Origin: Rahnella aceris
GTDB taxonomy: Bacteria; Pseudomonadota; Gammaproteobacteria; Enterobacterales; Enterobacteriaceae
Reading direction: 5' to 3'
NCBI RefSeq assembly: GCF_011684115.1
Contig: NZ_JAADJV010000001.1
Span: 992,001-1,056,000 of the forward strand
Length of the DNA stretch: 64,000 nt
The notes beneath the pieces were generated by a model, which saw only the letters and a program-made list of their open reading frames with translations, was not told the DNA's origin and made no database searches. Shown one piece after another: positions 36,286-45,937 of the stretch. Position 1 is the first letter of the stretch, and the number at the start of each line of letters is the position of its first letter. The position numbers and the translations under genes are program-made.

Positions 36286-39200
36286 GCGCGGGGCGATTCA
36301 ATCTTTCTGCGCTCGCCGTGCGTGAGCGCTCAATCACGCTGTTCCTGATTATCCTGATTACCGTGGCCGGTATTCTTTCGTTTTTTGAACTGGGACGGGC
36401 TGAAGATCCGCCGTTTACGGTCAAGCAGATGACCATTATTTCTGCCTGGCCGGGTGCCACCGCGCAGGAAATGCAGGATCAGGTGGCTGAACCGCTGGAA
36501 AAGCGTATGCAGGAGCTGAAGTGGTATGACCGCAGCGAGACGTACACGCGTCCCGGTCTGGCTTTTACCATGCTTTCGCTGAAGGACAGCACACCGCCTT
36601 CACAGGTGCAGGAAGAGTTTTATCAGGCACGTAAGAAGCTGGGGGATGAGACCAAAAACCTGCCGGCAGGCGTCATCGGGCCGATGGTCAATGATGAATT
36701 CTCCGACGTGACCTTTGCGCTCTTTGCGCTGAAGGCCAAAGGGGAGCCACAGCGACTGCTGGTGCGCGATGCGGAATCGTTGCGCCAGCAAATTCTGCAT
36801 GTGCCGGGGGTCAAGAAGGTCAATATCATCGGCGAACAGGCCGAACGCATCTTTGTGTCGTTCTCGCATGACCGGCTGGCCACGCTGGGTATTTCGCCTC
36901 AGGATATTTTCTCCGCCCTCAACAGCCAGAACGTCCTGACGCCCGCCGGTTCGATTGATACCAAAGGGCCGCAGGTCTTTATCCGCCTGGATGGCGCCTT
37001 CGACAAACTGGAGAAAATCCGCGAAACGCCCATCGTCGTACAGGGCAGAACCTTGCAGCTTTCTGACGTGGCAACCGTTGAACGGGGCTACGAAGATCCT
37101 GCGACCTTCCTGATCCGCAATCAGGGTGAACCGGCGCTGCTGCTGGGCATCGTTATGCGCGACGGCTGGAACGGTCTGGATTTGGGTAAGGCGCTGGATG
37201 CGGAAACGGCCAAAATCAATGAGGGCATGCCGCTGGGCATGACCCTGACCAAGGTCACCGATCAGTCAGTCAACATCAGCTCCGCCGTTGACGAGTTCAT
37301 GATCAAATTCTTCGTCGCGCTGCTGGTGGTGATGGTGGTGTGCTTCGTCAGTATGGGCTGGCGCGTGGGCGTGGTGGTTGCCGCCGCGGTGCCGCTGACG
37401 CTGGCGATTGTCTTTGTGGTGATGGAGGCTTCCGGCAAAAACTTTGACCGTATTACCCTGGGCTCGCTGATCCTGGCGCTCGGGTTGCTGGTCGATGATG
37501 CCATCATCGCCATCGAAATGATGGTGGTGAAAATGGAAGAGGGCTACGACCGCATCAAAGCCTCGGCCTATGCCTGGAGTCACACGGCAGCCCCGATGCT
37601 GGCAGGCACGCTGGTCACCGCCGTCGGATTCATGCCCAACGGTTTTGCCCAGTCCACTGCCGGTGAATACACCAGCAACATGTTCTGGATTGTCGGTATC
37701 GCCCTGATTGCTTCCTGGATTGTGGCGGTGGTGTTTACGCCTTATCTGGGCGTGAAAATGTTGCCGAAAATCAAAACGGTGGAGGGCGGGCATGCGGCGA
37801 TTTACGACACCCGTCATTACAACCGTTTTCGCCGGGTGCTGACCCGCGTCATCGCGCGCAAGTGGATAGTCGCCGGTACCGTTATTGCCGTCTTTACGGT
37901 CGCTATACTTGGCATGGGGCTGGTGAAAAAACAATTTTTCCCGACCTCTGACCGCCCGGAAGTACTGGTTGAAGTGCAGATGCCTTATGGCACTTCTATT
38001 GAGCAGACCAGCGCCACCACGGCGAAAATCGAAGCCTGGCTGAGAAAGCAGAAAGAGGCAAAAATCGTCACGTCCTACATCGGGCAGGGTTCACCGCGTT
38101 TTTATCTGGCTATGGCGCCTGAGCTGCCCGATCCGTCGTTTGCGAAAATTGTCGTGCTGACGGACAGTCAGGAAGCACGCGAGGCGCTCAAGTTCAGGCT
38201 ACGTGAAGCGGTGGCCAGCGGCCTGGCACCTGAGGCGCGCGTGCGTGTAACCCAACTGGTGTTCGGTCCGTATTCTCCTTATCCGGTGGCCTACCGGGTG
38301 ATGGGGCCGGATCCTGATAAACTGCGCGAAATTGCAGACAAGGTCGAAAAGGTGATGCAGGCCAGCCCGATGATGAGGACCGTCAACACCGACTGGGGGC
38401 CGCGTGTACCGGCGCTGCATTTCACGCTCAATCAGGACCGTCTTCAGGCGGTGGGGCTGACATCGAATGCGGTCGCGCAACAGCTTCAGTTCCTGCTTTC
38501 AGGGGTTCCGATCACCTCGGTGCGTGAAGATATCCGTTCGGTGCAGGTGATGGGGCGGGCGGCAGGAGATATCCGGCTTGATCCGGAAAAAATCGCCGGT
38601 TTTACCTTAGTGGGTTCTTCCGGCCAGCGCATTCCGCTGTCGCAGATCGGGGAGGTTGAGGTGCAAATGGAAGATCCTGTTCTGCGCCGTCGCGATCGTA
38701 CGCCGACCATTACCGTGCGGGGGGACATTGCCGAAAACCTGCAGCCGCCGGATGTCTCCACGGCAATGATCAAAGCGTTACAGCCGGTCATTGATACGCT
38801 CCCGGCCGGATACCGTATCGAGCAGGCGGGTTCTATTGAAGAATCCGGAAAAGCCACCCAGGCGATGGCACCGCTGTTCCCGATCATGATTGCCATGACG
38901 CTGTTGATTATTATCCTGCAGGTGCGGTCGATGTCGGCGATGGTGATGGTCTTCCTCACCGCGCCACTGGGGCTGATTGGGGTGGTGCCCACGCTGCTGC
39001 TCTTTAACCAGCCATTTGGGATCAATGCGCTGGTCGGACTGATTGCGCTGTCGGGCATCCTGATGCGTAACACCCTGATCCTGATAGGGCAGATCCATCA
39101 CAACGAACAGGAAGGGCTGCCGCCATTTCATGCGGTGGTGGAGGCAACAGTGCAGCGGGCCAGACCGGTGTTGCTGACGGCGATGGCGGCCATTCTGGCG

Positions 39201-39371
39201 TTTATCCCGCTGACCCACTCGGTGTTCTGGGGAACGCTGGCTTATACGCTGATTGGCGGGACGTTTGGCGGCACCATCATCACGCTGGTCTTCCTGCCGG
39301 CAATGTATGCCATCTGGTTCAGGATACGGCCTGATGAACAGCAGCAGAACGCACGGACGGAATTAGCGTAA
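36282..39371 (+). CDS. RND-family multidrug efflux transporter (inner membrane)
   Basis: 1029 residues, the usual size. It has two repeats of six membrane helices and large periplasmic loops. The first helix is followed by FFELGRAEDPPFTVKQM and WPGATAQEMQDQV. Helix four carries GLLVDDAIIAIEMMVV with the proton-relay aspartates. The second half contains FGINALVGLIALSGILMRNTLILI and PVLLTAMAAILAFIPLT. It belongs to the HAE-1-like group using AEDP rather than AcrB-type sequence. It exports toxic organic compounds with the proton gradient, with the adaptor and lipoprotein encoded alongside. Substrates are unknown. Confidence 0.94.
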   Translation: MSAGRFNLSALAVRERSITLFLIILITVAGILSFFELGRAEDPPFTVKQMTIISAWPGATAQEMQDQVAEPLEKRMQELKWYDRSETYTRPGLAFTMLSLKDSTPPSQVQEEFYQARKKLGDETKNLPAGVIGPMVNDEFSDVTFALFALKAKGEPQRLLVRDAESLRQQILHVPGVKKVNIIGEQAERIFVSFSHDRLATLGISPQDIFSALNSQNVLTPAGSIDTKGPQVFIRLDGAFDKLEKIRETPIVVQGRTLQLSDVATVERGYEDPATFLIRNQGEPALLLGIVMRDGWNGLDLGKALDAETAKINEGMPLGMTLTKVTDQSVNISSAVDEFMIKFFVALLVVMVVCFVSMGWRVGVVVAAAVPLTLAIVFVVMEASGKNFDRITLGSLILALGLLVDDAIIAIEMMVVKMEEGYDRIKASAYAWSHTAAPMLAGTLVTAVGFMPNGFAQSTAGEYTSNMFWIVGIALIASWIVAVVFTPYLGVKMLPKIKTVEGGHAAIYDTRHYNRFRRVLTRVIARKWIVAGTVIAVFTVAILGMGLVKKQFFPTSDRPEVLVEVQMPYGTSIEQTSATTAKIEAWLRKQKEAKIVTSYIGQGSPRFYLAMAPELPDPSFAKIVVLTDSQEAREALKFRLREAVASGLAPEARVRVTQLVFGPYSPYPVAYRVMGPDPDKLREIADKVEKVMQASPMMRTVNTDWGPRVPALHFTLNQDRLQAVGLTSNAVAQQLQFLLSGVPITSVREDIRSVQVMGRAAGDIRLDPEKIAGFTLVGSSGQRIPLSQIGEVEVQMEDPVLRRRDRTPTITVRGDIAENLQPPDVSTAMIKALQPVIDTLPAGYRIEQAGSIEESGKATQAMAPLFPIMIAMTLLIIILQVRSMSAMVMVFLTAPLGLIGVVPTLLLFNQPFGINALVGLIALSGILMRNTLILIGQIHHNEQEGLPPFHAVVEATVQRARPVLLTAMAAILAFIPLTHSVFWGTLAYTLIGGTFGGTIITLVFLPAMYAIWFRIRPDEQQQNARTELA

Positions 39372-39437
39372 GCAGTCCCGGACGAATGGCTGAAGCGTAT
39401 TTTTGTCGTGCAGTCTCACCACAGATCCTTGTCACAG

Positions 39438-39590
39438 GGCAAGGGTCTGTGGTTTTTCCCGTCCCGGCTGGCTTTTCTTGAGCAGCAGGGCATTCTTGCG
39501 AGAGTGCCCGGCCCCGACGACAGGCGCAAAGATTTCTGCACGCTGACCGAGAAAGGCCTCGACCTCATTCCTGTCGTGCTCATTTCTGCG
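39438..39590 (+). pseudogene. Decayed HxlR-family regulator (C-terminal fragment)
   Basis: A frame starting around 39408 contains SRLAFLEQQGILARVPGPDDRR and then CTLTEKGLDLIPVVL. This is the wing and final helix of HxlR-type winged-helix regulators, which usually read LTEKGLDLIPVLL. The N-terminal recognition helices, with the usual start cysteine, are absent and the tail is unrelated. The rest of the 455-base gap between the RND gene and the SDR shows no other gene. Confidence 0.55.
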
Positions 39591-39825
39591 AGTGCAGTGA
39601 GCGGAGCTGAAATCAGATTGCGGGTGTCCGCATCTGTTATTGTTATGTTGCTGGTTTGCGGATCGCCCGGGTATTTGGAATTCAGTCTTTCAGATCATTA
39701 AGCAAAGGAAACAGTACTTCTCCGGCTTTAACTGCCGGTAGTTGTGAAGCCCTCAGAAGGGATGGGCAGTAATGGAGTTCTTTCGTAAGGTAAATGGCGG
39801 TTATAACGATTAAAGGGGAGTCATT

Positions 39826-40566
39826 ATGGGAAGATTTCACGGTAAACGTGTACTTATAACGGGGGGCACCAGCGGTATGGGGCTGGCAGGAGCGCTGCGA
39901 ATTGTGAAAGAGGGTGGACAAGTTGCCATCACAGGGCTGAGTGAAGAACGTCTGGCCCGGGCCCGTAAGCTGTTGCCGGACACTGCACTGATCCTGAAAA
40001 GTGATGCAGCAAGTGAGGCAGACATTGATGCGCTCGCAACGGCAGTCAGCGGCTGGGGGCATCTCGACGGGTTGTGGCTGAATGCGGGTTACGCAGAGGT
40101 TGGTGCACCGGAATCCGTTACGGCCGACGCCTTTAATCGCATGATGAATGCCAATGTTCGCGGGCCTATGCTCCAGCTTGCATCACTTTCCAACATTTTG
40201 AACCCAGGTGCATCAGTGTTGGTCACTGCATCGTCTTCAGTCTATGAAGGTGCGCCAATGACGAGCTTATATGCTGCAACAAAAGGTGCCGTTGTCGCCA
40301 TGGTAAAAAGCTGGGCCGCCTCGCTTGCTGCACGCAACATTCGCGCCAACACGCTGGTGCCAGGGCCTGTCGAGACTAATTTTAGACACTTCATGCCCGA
40401 GGAGTCGCGGCAACAGTTTGAAGATTTTGTAGTAAGCCAGGTGCCTCTCAGACGAGCCGGTACAGCTGATGAAGCGGCTGCCGTCGCACTTTTTCTGCTC
40501 TCAGATGATGCGTCTTACGTAACCGGAAGCCAGTACGCTGTGGATGGCGGACTGGTTCACTTGTGA
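39826..40566 (+). CDS. Classical short-chain dehydrogenase/reductase (FabG-like)
   Basis: 246 residues. The cofactor loop is VLITGGTSGMGLAGALRIVKEGG, with LWLNAGYAEVGAP in place of NNAG, the Ser of VTASSSVYE, catalytic YAATKGAV, and the C-terminal GSQYAVDGGLVHL typical of classical SDRs. AGGGGAG lies eight bases upstream of the start. Reaction unknown. SDRs of this kind are often controlled by an adjacent HxlR or TetR regulator, and the fragment just upstream may be what is left of one. Confidence 0.87.
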   Translation: MGRFHGKRVLITGGTSGMGLAGALRIVKEGGQVAITGLSEERLARARKLLPDTALILKSDAASEADIDALATAVSGWGHLDGLWLNAGYAEVGAPESVTADAFNRMMNANVRGPMLQLASLSNILNPGASVLVTASSSVYEGAPMTSLYAATKGAVVAMVKSWAASLAARNIRANTLVPGPVETNFRHFMPEESRQQFEDFVVSQVPLRRAGTADEAAAVALFLLSDDASYVTGSQYAVDGGLVHL

Positions 40567-40856
40567 GTTCAATCTGCCTCAGCGCCTTATTAACCGTATT
40601 TTCACTCATTGGTTTATAGAAATTACGGATGCCGGGGCAACGTGTTTAAAGGATTTTTGCGGATGATTTTAATTTGCGGATTTTTGAGTCGTTAAGAGAT
40701 ATTTGGGGGTCACTCCGTCATCGAACTCACCTGACCCCAAATCTGACCACCAAATGCTCCCGGCGCGGAGGGAAGACTGAAAATGCATCAGGGCTATTTT
40801 CACACTCACTGATTGCATCAACGCCATACAGGCCCGGGCTCCGGGCATAAAAAGCA

Positions 40857-40890
40857 AAAATCCCGCTTAAGTTTCCTTAAGCGGGATTTT
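40857..40890 (-). terminator. Rho-independent terminator of tRNA-Asn
   Basis: AAAATCCCGCTTAA pairs with TTAAGCGGGATTTT around a 6-base loop, six bases beyond the 3' end of the tRNA on the minus strand. Confidence 0.85.
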
Positions 40891-40896
40891 CTAATT

Positions 40897-40972
40897 TGGC
40901 TCCTCTGACTGGACTCGAACCAGTGACATACGGATTAACAGTCCGCCGTTCTACCGACTGAACTACAGAGGA
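40897..40972 (-). tRNA. tRNA-Asn (anticodon GTT)
   Basis: The 76-base minus-strand sequence folds as a complete tRNA with acceptor TCCTCTG/CAGAGGA and encoded GCCA end. The anticodon arm has GGACTGTTAATCC (GTT) and the T arm GGTTCGAGTCC. It is adjacent to mtfA, as asnT is in E. coli. tRNA-Asn genes are common integration targets. No integrase gene or repeated 3' end was seen here. Confidence 0.97.
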
Positions 40973-41115
40973 ATCGTTGGAACGGGGCGCATAATATCCA
41001 GAGGGCTGCGGAGTGTCAACGCTAAATTAGTCAAAAATGTCCGACTGCTCAGCAACTAATCAATGTCGCCATAAAAGGGTACTTTACTGCGGAAAAACGT
41101 CCGTCAAAACGGAAT

Positions 41116-41892
41116 TTAACAATCGCAGCGCTGACCGCGAAGTTGCCTTGCCAGCGGGTCCTGTTGATAAAAACGGCTGAAATGGCCGTATACCAGCGGA
41201 AAACGCTCTGAAAGTAATTCTGGTGCACTAAAGAAATACTCTGACAGTACCGCAAAACATTCGGCCGCATCGGTCGCCGCGTAGGCGTCCATGCTGGCAG
41301 CCTCTTCGCCGACAGTGTCGATTTCATCCTGCAGATTTTGCATCGCCGCGTGTAAATCGTGTTCCCATGACACCACCTCACGCAGCGGAATAGGCGGAAT
41401 ACCCGTGACTTCGCCGCCGTTGCGCATATCCAGTTTATGCGCCGCCTCGTGGATGATCAGGTTAAAACCAGAATTGTCGAATGAGTCCTCGATGTCCTGC
41501 CAGTTGAGTACAATCGGGCCCTGATCCCAGCTTTGTCCGGCATGAATTTGTGAACCGGCATGCACCAGCCCGTTTTCATCCTGCCAGGGAGCATCAACCA
41601 CGAACGGGGAAGGGTAGAGCAGGATTTCGTGAAAGCCATCGAGCCAGGAAGCGCCCAGTTCCATCACCGGCAGCGCAAAAAGCAGCGCGATACGGGCCTG
41701 CATCAGTTCAGTCAGCTCAACGCCTTGCAGAGGAACCAGCCTTTTTTGTTGCAGCAACTGGCTGGCGACCTGAATCAGACGCAGTTTCTCATCTTCGTTG
41801 AGGCAAGATAAAAGTGGGATATTCAGCGCGTCATTCCAGGCGTCTGATTTCTCAATTTTCAGTTCATTCGCTTTCCACGGCCACTTAATCAT
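41116..41892 (-). CDS. mtfA: MtfA, Mlc titration factor / zinc peptidase
   Basis: About 258 residues from the ATG giving [12 protein letters not shown], which matches the E. coli start. Earlier in-frame codons are not conserved. Key features are [29 protein letters not shown] and the metallopeptidase motif [15 protein letters not shown] (HExxH with downstream acidic residues). [19 protein letters not shown] supplies the third ligand. MtfA binds and sequesters the repressor Mlc and so raises ptsG expression. Position next to tRNA-Asn is as in E. coli. Confidence 0.95.
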   Translation of the reverse strand: MIKWPWKANELKIEKSDAWNDALNIPLLSCLNEDEKLRLIQVASQLLQQKRLVPLQGVELTELMQARIALLFALPVMELGASWLDGFHEILLYPSPFVVDAPWQDENGLVHAGSQIHAGQSWDQGPIVLNWQDIEDSFDNSGFNLIIHEAAHKLDMRNGGEVTGIPPIPLREVVSWEHDLHAAMQNLQDEIDTVGEEAASMDAYAATDAAECFAVLSEYFFSAPELLSERFPLVYGHFSRFYQQDPLARQLRGQRCDC

Positions 41893-42139
41893 CATCTTGC
41901 TCGCAAAGTGATCATTCTGATTGTCAGCAGGGTTCTCCGCCAGAGTACTCCAATACAAGTAACTTCAACAAGTTAGCTTAGTTATCGGACTCATCCTGTA
42001 TGGATGTTACACACCGGCAGTTTTTTAGCAAAAAGCACAGACATCTTATAAGACGCAGCTCACGTTATTAGTCTAGTCACTGAGTCACGAATGTGCCCGC
42101 AGTATGAAGAGATAGCGCCCGCCACAGGCTGCATGAAAA

Positions 42140-43696
42140 TCAGAGCCATTTCCGGATAAAATCGGCGGGCGGTACAGGCTTTCCGAAAAAGTAACCTTGC
42201 AGGAATTCCAGCCGGTACGGGGCAAGATAATTTACCTGTGTCTGGGTTTCAATGCCTTCGGCCACGATGATCATTTGCAGACGTTTAGCCAGGTCAATCA
42301 CGTTATCAACAATGTGCCCGGCCAGCGCGTCTGTACCAATCCGGCCTATGAAACTCTGGTCAATCTTCAGAATATCAATGTGGAATTTTTGCAGGTACGC
42401 CAGGCTGGAATGCCCGGTGCCAAAGTCGTCCAGCGCGATCAGCACGCCCATCTGGCGAAGTGTGTGAAACAGGCTGGAGGTGATTTCACCCGGCTCGATT
42501 AATTCACGTTCAGTCAGCTCAAGCACCAGATTGATCGGGTTCTCCCTGAAGGCATCAATAAATGCTTTGCAGTCTTCAGCCAGTGAGAGGTCTTTGAAAT
42601 GGCTGGCGCAGATATTGAAACCGAAATGGAAATTTTTAGGCAACTGTGCTGCCAGCGGGCCGAACTGTTCACGTACCTGCGTCATGATGAGGCGCGTCAT
42701 GGGCACAATCAGGCCGCTCTCTTCTGCCAGCGGGATAAACTGATAAGGCGGGATCAGCCCTGATTGCGGATGCTGCCAGCGCATCAGCACTTCAGCGCCG
42801 GTCACCTCATGCGTGGTGCCATCCACCACCGGCTGTAAATAAGGAATGAACTGTTTTTTCTCCAGCGCTTCTCTCAGCGCCGCCGTCGGGCTGCCGACAC
42901 GACCGAGCAGACTGTAGGTCATGAAAGCGATAAATAAGCTGAGCAGCGGGAACAATATCAGGCTGACGGTGGCGTAATCAAAAACATAACCCCAGTGGTC
43001 ACTGGGTCGGATCACTAAGCGAATCGCGTAGGGGTAGTTCTGAGAAGCAAGCTCCATACGTTCACCGTCCGGCCAGCCTTCACCGGTGTGAATGCTGCCA
43101 TTGCTGTCCATCCACTGGTCGCCTACCTGCAATACCAGATAAGCGTGAGTGCTGAGCAACGACAGGATGTTGTGCAGAAAATAGCCATCCACACCAACCA
43201 GCACGCCGCTGCCGTTAACGTCATGACGATAGGCAATAAGAGGATGATCGGGCGTGATGCTGTTGCCACGCATCAGCATTAACCGTCCGTCGATATATTT
43301 GTCGGTCGAGATATTGTCAGCACGCGGGCCGAATAAGGAGGCGCAGTAAATCGTATTCTGGCGGTAGAGGTTGACCGTGCGGACATTGGGCACTTTGGCT
43401 ACCTGCCAGCGTAGCGCCTGCACGGTGTTGGCATCACAGGGGACGCCAATCAGATTCTCAACGGCACTGGTGGCAATGGCGGCATTATCCAGCGTCATAT
43501 CCACCAGCCTCACCGACTGTTGCAGGTTTGCGGCGGTATCACGGCGTAATCCCTGAGAAGTTTGCCACGAGATCGCCAGTATGCCGAGAGCAGCAACAAC
43601 AAGGAATGCGAGTAGTGAAAGGCATATTCGGACAGAGCGTCGGGTTAACCAGTTTAGGGCCAAGGGTATCCCCCAGTGAGAGTCAGAGAGCGGCAT
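42140..43696 (-). CDS. CSS-motif EAL-domain c-di-GMP phosphodiesterase
   Basis: 518 residues. A first membrane helix (about 22-46) precedes a periplasmic CSS domain with the redox cysteine segment NTIYCASLFGPR. A second helix (about 243-262) and a cytoplasmic EAL domain follow. The catalytic set is intact: EVLMRW (variant of EAL), FNICASHF, ELTERE, DDFGTGHSS, KIDQSFI and VAEGIET. It should degrade cyclic di-GMP in response to periplasmic thiol or redox state, like PdeB/PdeC-type proteins. No partner genes are adjacent. Confidence 0.9.
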   Translation of the reverse strand: MPLSDSHWGIPLALNWLTRRSVRICLSLLAFLVVAALGILAISWQTSQGLRRDTAANLQQSVRLVDMTLDNAAIATSAVENLIGVPCDANTVQALRWQVAKVPNVRTVNLYRQNTIYCASLFGPRADNISTDKYIDGRLMLMRGNSITPDHPLIAYRHDVNGSGVLVGVDGYFLHNILSLLSTHAYLVLQVGDQWMDSNGSIHTGEGWPDGERMELASQNYPYAIRLVIRPSDHWGYVFDYATVSLILFPLLSLFIAFMTYSLLGRVGSPTAALREALEKKQFIPYLQPVVDGTTHEVTGAEVLMRWQHPQSGLIPPYQFIPLAEESGLIVPMTRLIMTQVREQFGPLAAQLPKNFHFGFNICASHFKDLSLAEDCKAFIDAFRENPINLVLELTERELIEPGEITSSLFHTLRQMGVLIALDDFGTGHSSLAYLQKFHIDILKIDQSFIGRIGTDALAGHIVDNVIDLAKRLQMIIVAEGIETQTQVNYLAPYRLEFLQGYFFGKPVPPADFIRKWL

Positions 43697-44067
43697 TTTG
43701 TCCCGTTAATATACCTCATAATCCCGCTCTGCGGTGTGGAGCTTTGCGAAGAAGATTCGGTATGGCACTGATTTAAAGGTGACGTTTTGCTCAAAAATAC
43801 CTATCTGAACCGATATTTCTACCCTGACAATATATAAAAATAGTTTTTTAATTTAATGATGGGTTTTTTATATCATTATGTTTGTGTTTATATCCCGCCG
43901 GGGGATATGTGATATTTATTATGTTAAGAAAGATGGAATATTCCCTGTCCTTATGAATAATTATCTCAACAGGTGTCTTAAGTCAGAAATGAAAAAATAT
44001 CTTTGCTTCACACTGACGAAAGACCTTTATTAACGTTAAGTGATGGGTCAATCATAAGGTGTGAAAT

Positions 44068-44127
44068 ATGTCTGAGAATAACGCCATATCACAATTATCC
44101 GGAATATTGGATAAGTGGTTTTCCTGA
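44068..44127 (+). CDS. Possible 19-residue small protein or leader peptide upstream of the exported hydrolase
   Basis: ATG 44068 is preceded by AAGGTG at a six-base spacing, a strong ribosome site. The frame encodes MSENNAISQLSGILDKWFS, an amphipathic peptide. Its TGA stop forms the base of a perfect 12-bp hairpin. I do not recognise it. The remaining upstream stretch (43700-44060) is AT-rich with no visible gene and probably holds promoters for the hydrolase. Confidence 0.4.
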   Translation: MSENNAISQLSGILDKWFS

Positions 44128-44163
44128 CGGCGTAAAGTTTGTAGCATAAGGCTTTACGCCGTC
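44126..44163 (+). promoter_or_regulatory. Perfect 12-bp hairpin in the leader of the exported hydrolase
   Basis: GACGGCGTAAAG pairs with CTTTACGCCGTC around a 14-base loop. No T-run follows (GGTTCC), so it is not a simple terminator. It lies between the small frame and the hydrolase start at 44193 and could couple or attenuate expression. Confidence 0.5.
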
Positions 44164-44192
44164 GGTTCCGTGAACACCACCAGGACAACCCC

Positions 44193-45206
44193 ATGCTTCC
44201 CCGTTTTAAACTGCTCTTTTGTGCTGCTGTTTTATCGTTCTCCTTCTCCGGCGCGTCAATGGCTGCCGATGCGCCTTCTTACGGTCCGCAATTGCAGGGA
44301 TTTGATTATCCGTTCCCGCTGAAACAATTCTCTTTTAATTCCCAGGGTGCCCCGCTGCAAATGGGGTATCTGGATGTGCCGCCCACCGGGCACAAAAATG
44401 GTCAGACCGTGGTGCTGATGCATGGCAAGAATTTCTGTGCCGCGACCTGGGGTGACACTATTTCGGCGCTGGTCAGTAAAGGCTACCGGGTTATCGCGCC
44501 CGATCAGGTCGGGTTCTGTTCGTCGACCAAACCTTCGCATTACCAGTACAGTTTCCAGCAACTGGCGACCAACACGCATGATTTGCTTAAAAGTCTGAAG
44601 ATTACCAAAGCGGTGATTGTCGGGCATTCGACCGGCGGTATGCTGGCGACGCGCTACAGCCTGATGTATGCGCCGGAAGTGTCGAAACTGGTGCTGGTGA
44701 ACCCGATTGGTCTGGAAGACTGGAAAGCTAAGGGCGTGCCGTATCGTACCGTCGATCAGTGGTACGACCGTGAGCTGAAAACCTCGGCGGAAAGCATTAA
44801 ACAGTACGAACTCAAAACCTATTACGTGAATAAGTGGAAACCGGAATACGACCGCTGGGTCGATATGCTGGCAGGGCTGAACAACGGGCCGGGGCATAAA
44901 CTGGTGGCCTGGAACTCGGCACTGATATACGACATGATTTTCACGCAGCCGGTCTTTTACGAATTCAAAAACCTGCGTGTACCGACCACGCTGATGATCG
45001 GCACGGCTGATACGACAGCCATCGGCAGCGATATTGCGCCGCCTGCGGTAAAAGCAAAAATCGGTCATTACAACGTGCTGGGTAAACAGGTTGCGAAGCT
45101 TATTCCGCACGCGAAACTGATTGAGTTTAAAGGTCTGGGCCACGCACCGCAGATGGAAGAACCGGAAAGATTCAATGCGACGCTGCTGAAAACGCTGGCG
45201 CGCTGA
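44193..45206 (+). CDS. Exported alpha/beta hydrolase
   Basis: 337 residues. A signal peptide (FCAAVLSFSFSGASMAADA, cut near residue 25) indicates periplasmic or secreted location. The alpha/beta-hydrolase core shows VVLMHGKNFCAATW (oxyanion region), APDQVGFCSSTKP and the nucleophile elbow VIVGHSTGGMLA. The acid is probably in MIGTADTTAIGS and the catalytic histidine in FKGLGHAPQMEEPERF. The substrate class (ester, epoxide or haloalkane) cannot be told. A perfect palindromic terminator follows. Confidence 0.87.
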   Translation: MLPRFKLLFCAAVLSFSFSGASMAADAPSYGPQLQGFDYPFPLKQFSFNSQGAPLQMGYLDVPPTGHKNGQTVVLMHGKNFCAATWGDTISALVSKGYRVIAPDQVGFCSSTKPSHYQYSFQQLATNTHDLLKSLKITKAVIVGHSTGGMLATRYSLMYAPEVSKLVLVNPIGLEDWKAKGVPYRTVDQWYDRELKTSAESIKQYELKTYYVNKWKPEYDRWVDMLAGLNNGPGHKLVAWNSALIYDMIFTQPVFYEFKNLRVPTTLMIGTADTTAIGSDIAPPAVKAKIGHYNVLGKQVAKLIPHAKLIEFKGLGHAPQMEEPERFNATLLKTLAR

Positions 45207-45236
45207 TGTTCCTGTACTCCTGAAACGGTATTCATG

Positions 45237-45267
45237 AAAAAACCGCAGTCATGACTGCGGTTTTTTT
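45237..45267. terminator. Bidirectional terminator between the hydrolase and padC
   Basis: AAAAAACCGCAGTCATGACTGCGGTTTTTTT is a 30-base self-complementary hairpin (written here in two halves: A6-CCGCAGTCA and TGACTGCGG-T7), serving both converging genes. Confidence 0.9.
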
Positions 45268-45285
45268 ATGTCTGCGGGTTAACGA

Positions 45286-45792
45286 TTAACGCAGATTGTC
45301 CGGGAAGTTAGCCGGTAACTCGCTGGCAGCGCAGTCGATCACGGTGTCATTGTCGGCGCCGCAGTCACGGACGAAGGTAATGGTGGCGAATTCGTCGATG
45401 ACTTCAGTCGGATAAGCGGGTCCGGCATCGCGGTAAGCATTCATCAAAGGAATATGTTCGTTCTGGAAGCACACGGTTTTTTCCGGGTTGTTCATGATCC
45501 AGCGTGGGAAGAAAATGGTGCCGTGGAACACGTTGTCGCCCAGATTCACAATCAGGCTGACATCTGTACCGGTCGGTTCTGTCCAGGAAATTTTGTACAC
45601 ATCAGAAGCCACACGCACGATATAGGCTTTCTGGTCTTTCACCCAGCGGTTACCGACCAGCCCGCTATGGATGCGGTAATCCAGCGTTTCGGCATTTTTC
45701 ACATAGATTTCATAATTCCAGCCGTTGTCGTAAGTGTAAACAACGTGTTTGCCGATGAAATTGCTCAGGTCATGTTTATCAAAGTTGCTCAT
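45286..45792 (-). CDS. padC: Phenolic acid decarboxylase PadC
   Basis: 168 residues of the lipocalin-like PAD fold: FIGKHVVYTYDNGWNYEIYVKN, YRIHSGLVGNRWVKDQ, YKISWTEPTGTDVSL (catalytic Glu and tyrosines) and FFPRWI. It decarboxylates p-coumaric, ferulic and caffeic acids to vinyl phenols in the cytosol, detoxifying plant hydroxycinnamates. AAGGAG precedes the start. It is divergent from a LysR gene that probably controls it. Length matches the family. Confidence 0.95.
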   Translation of the reverse strand: MSNFDKHDLSNFIGKHVVYTYDNGWNYEIYVKNAETLDYRIHSGLVGNRWVKDQKAYIVRVASDVYKISWTEPTGTDVSLIVNLGDNVFHGTIFFPRWIMNNPEKTVCFQNEHIPLMNAYRDAGPAYPTEVIDEFATITFVRDCGADNDTVIDCAASELPANFPDNLR

Positions 45793-45937
45793 GGTAATTC
45801 TCCTTAACGCAGTAACAGGTGAAATGTTTTGTTTCGATGAGGAGAATATTACGCGCTAAAAAATTGATAAAAAAACGCTGATTTCAGATGGAAATAATCT
45901 AAAATTCCGATGTGTTTTACCTAAAGGGAGTAAAAAT

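Noticed and set aside
44256..45143. Minus-strand open frame of 295 codons opposite the exported hydrolase
   Set aside because: Antisense shadow with His/Arg/Gln-rich translation, no ribosome site, and no family resemblance.
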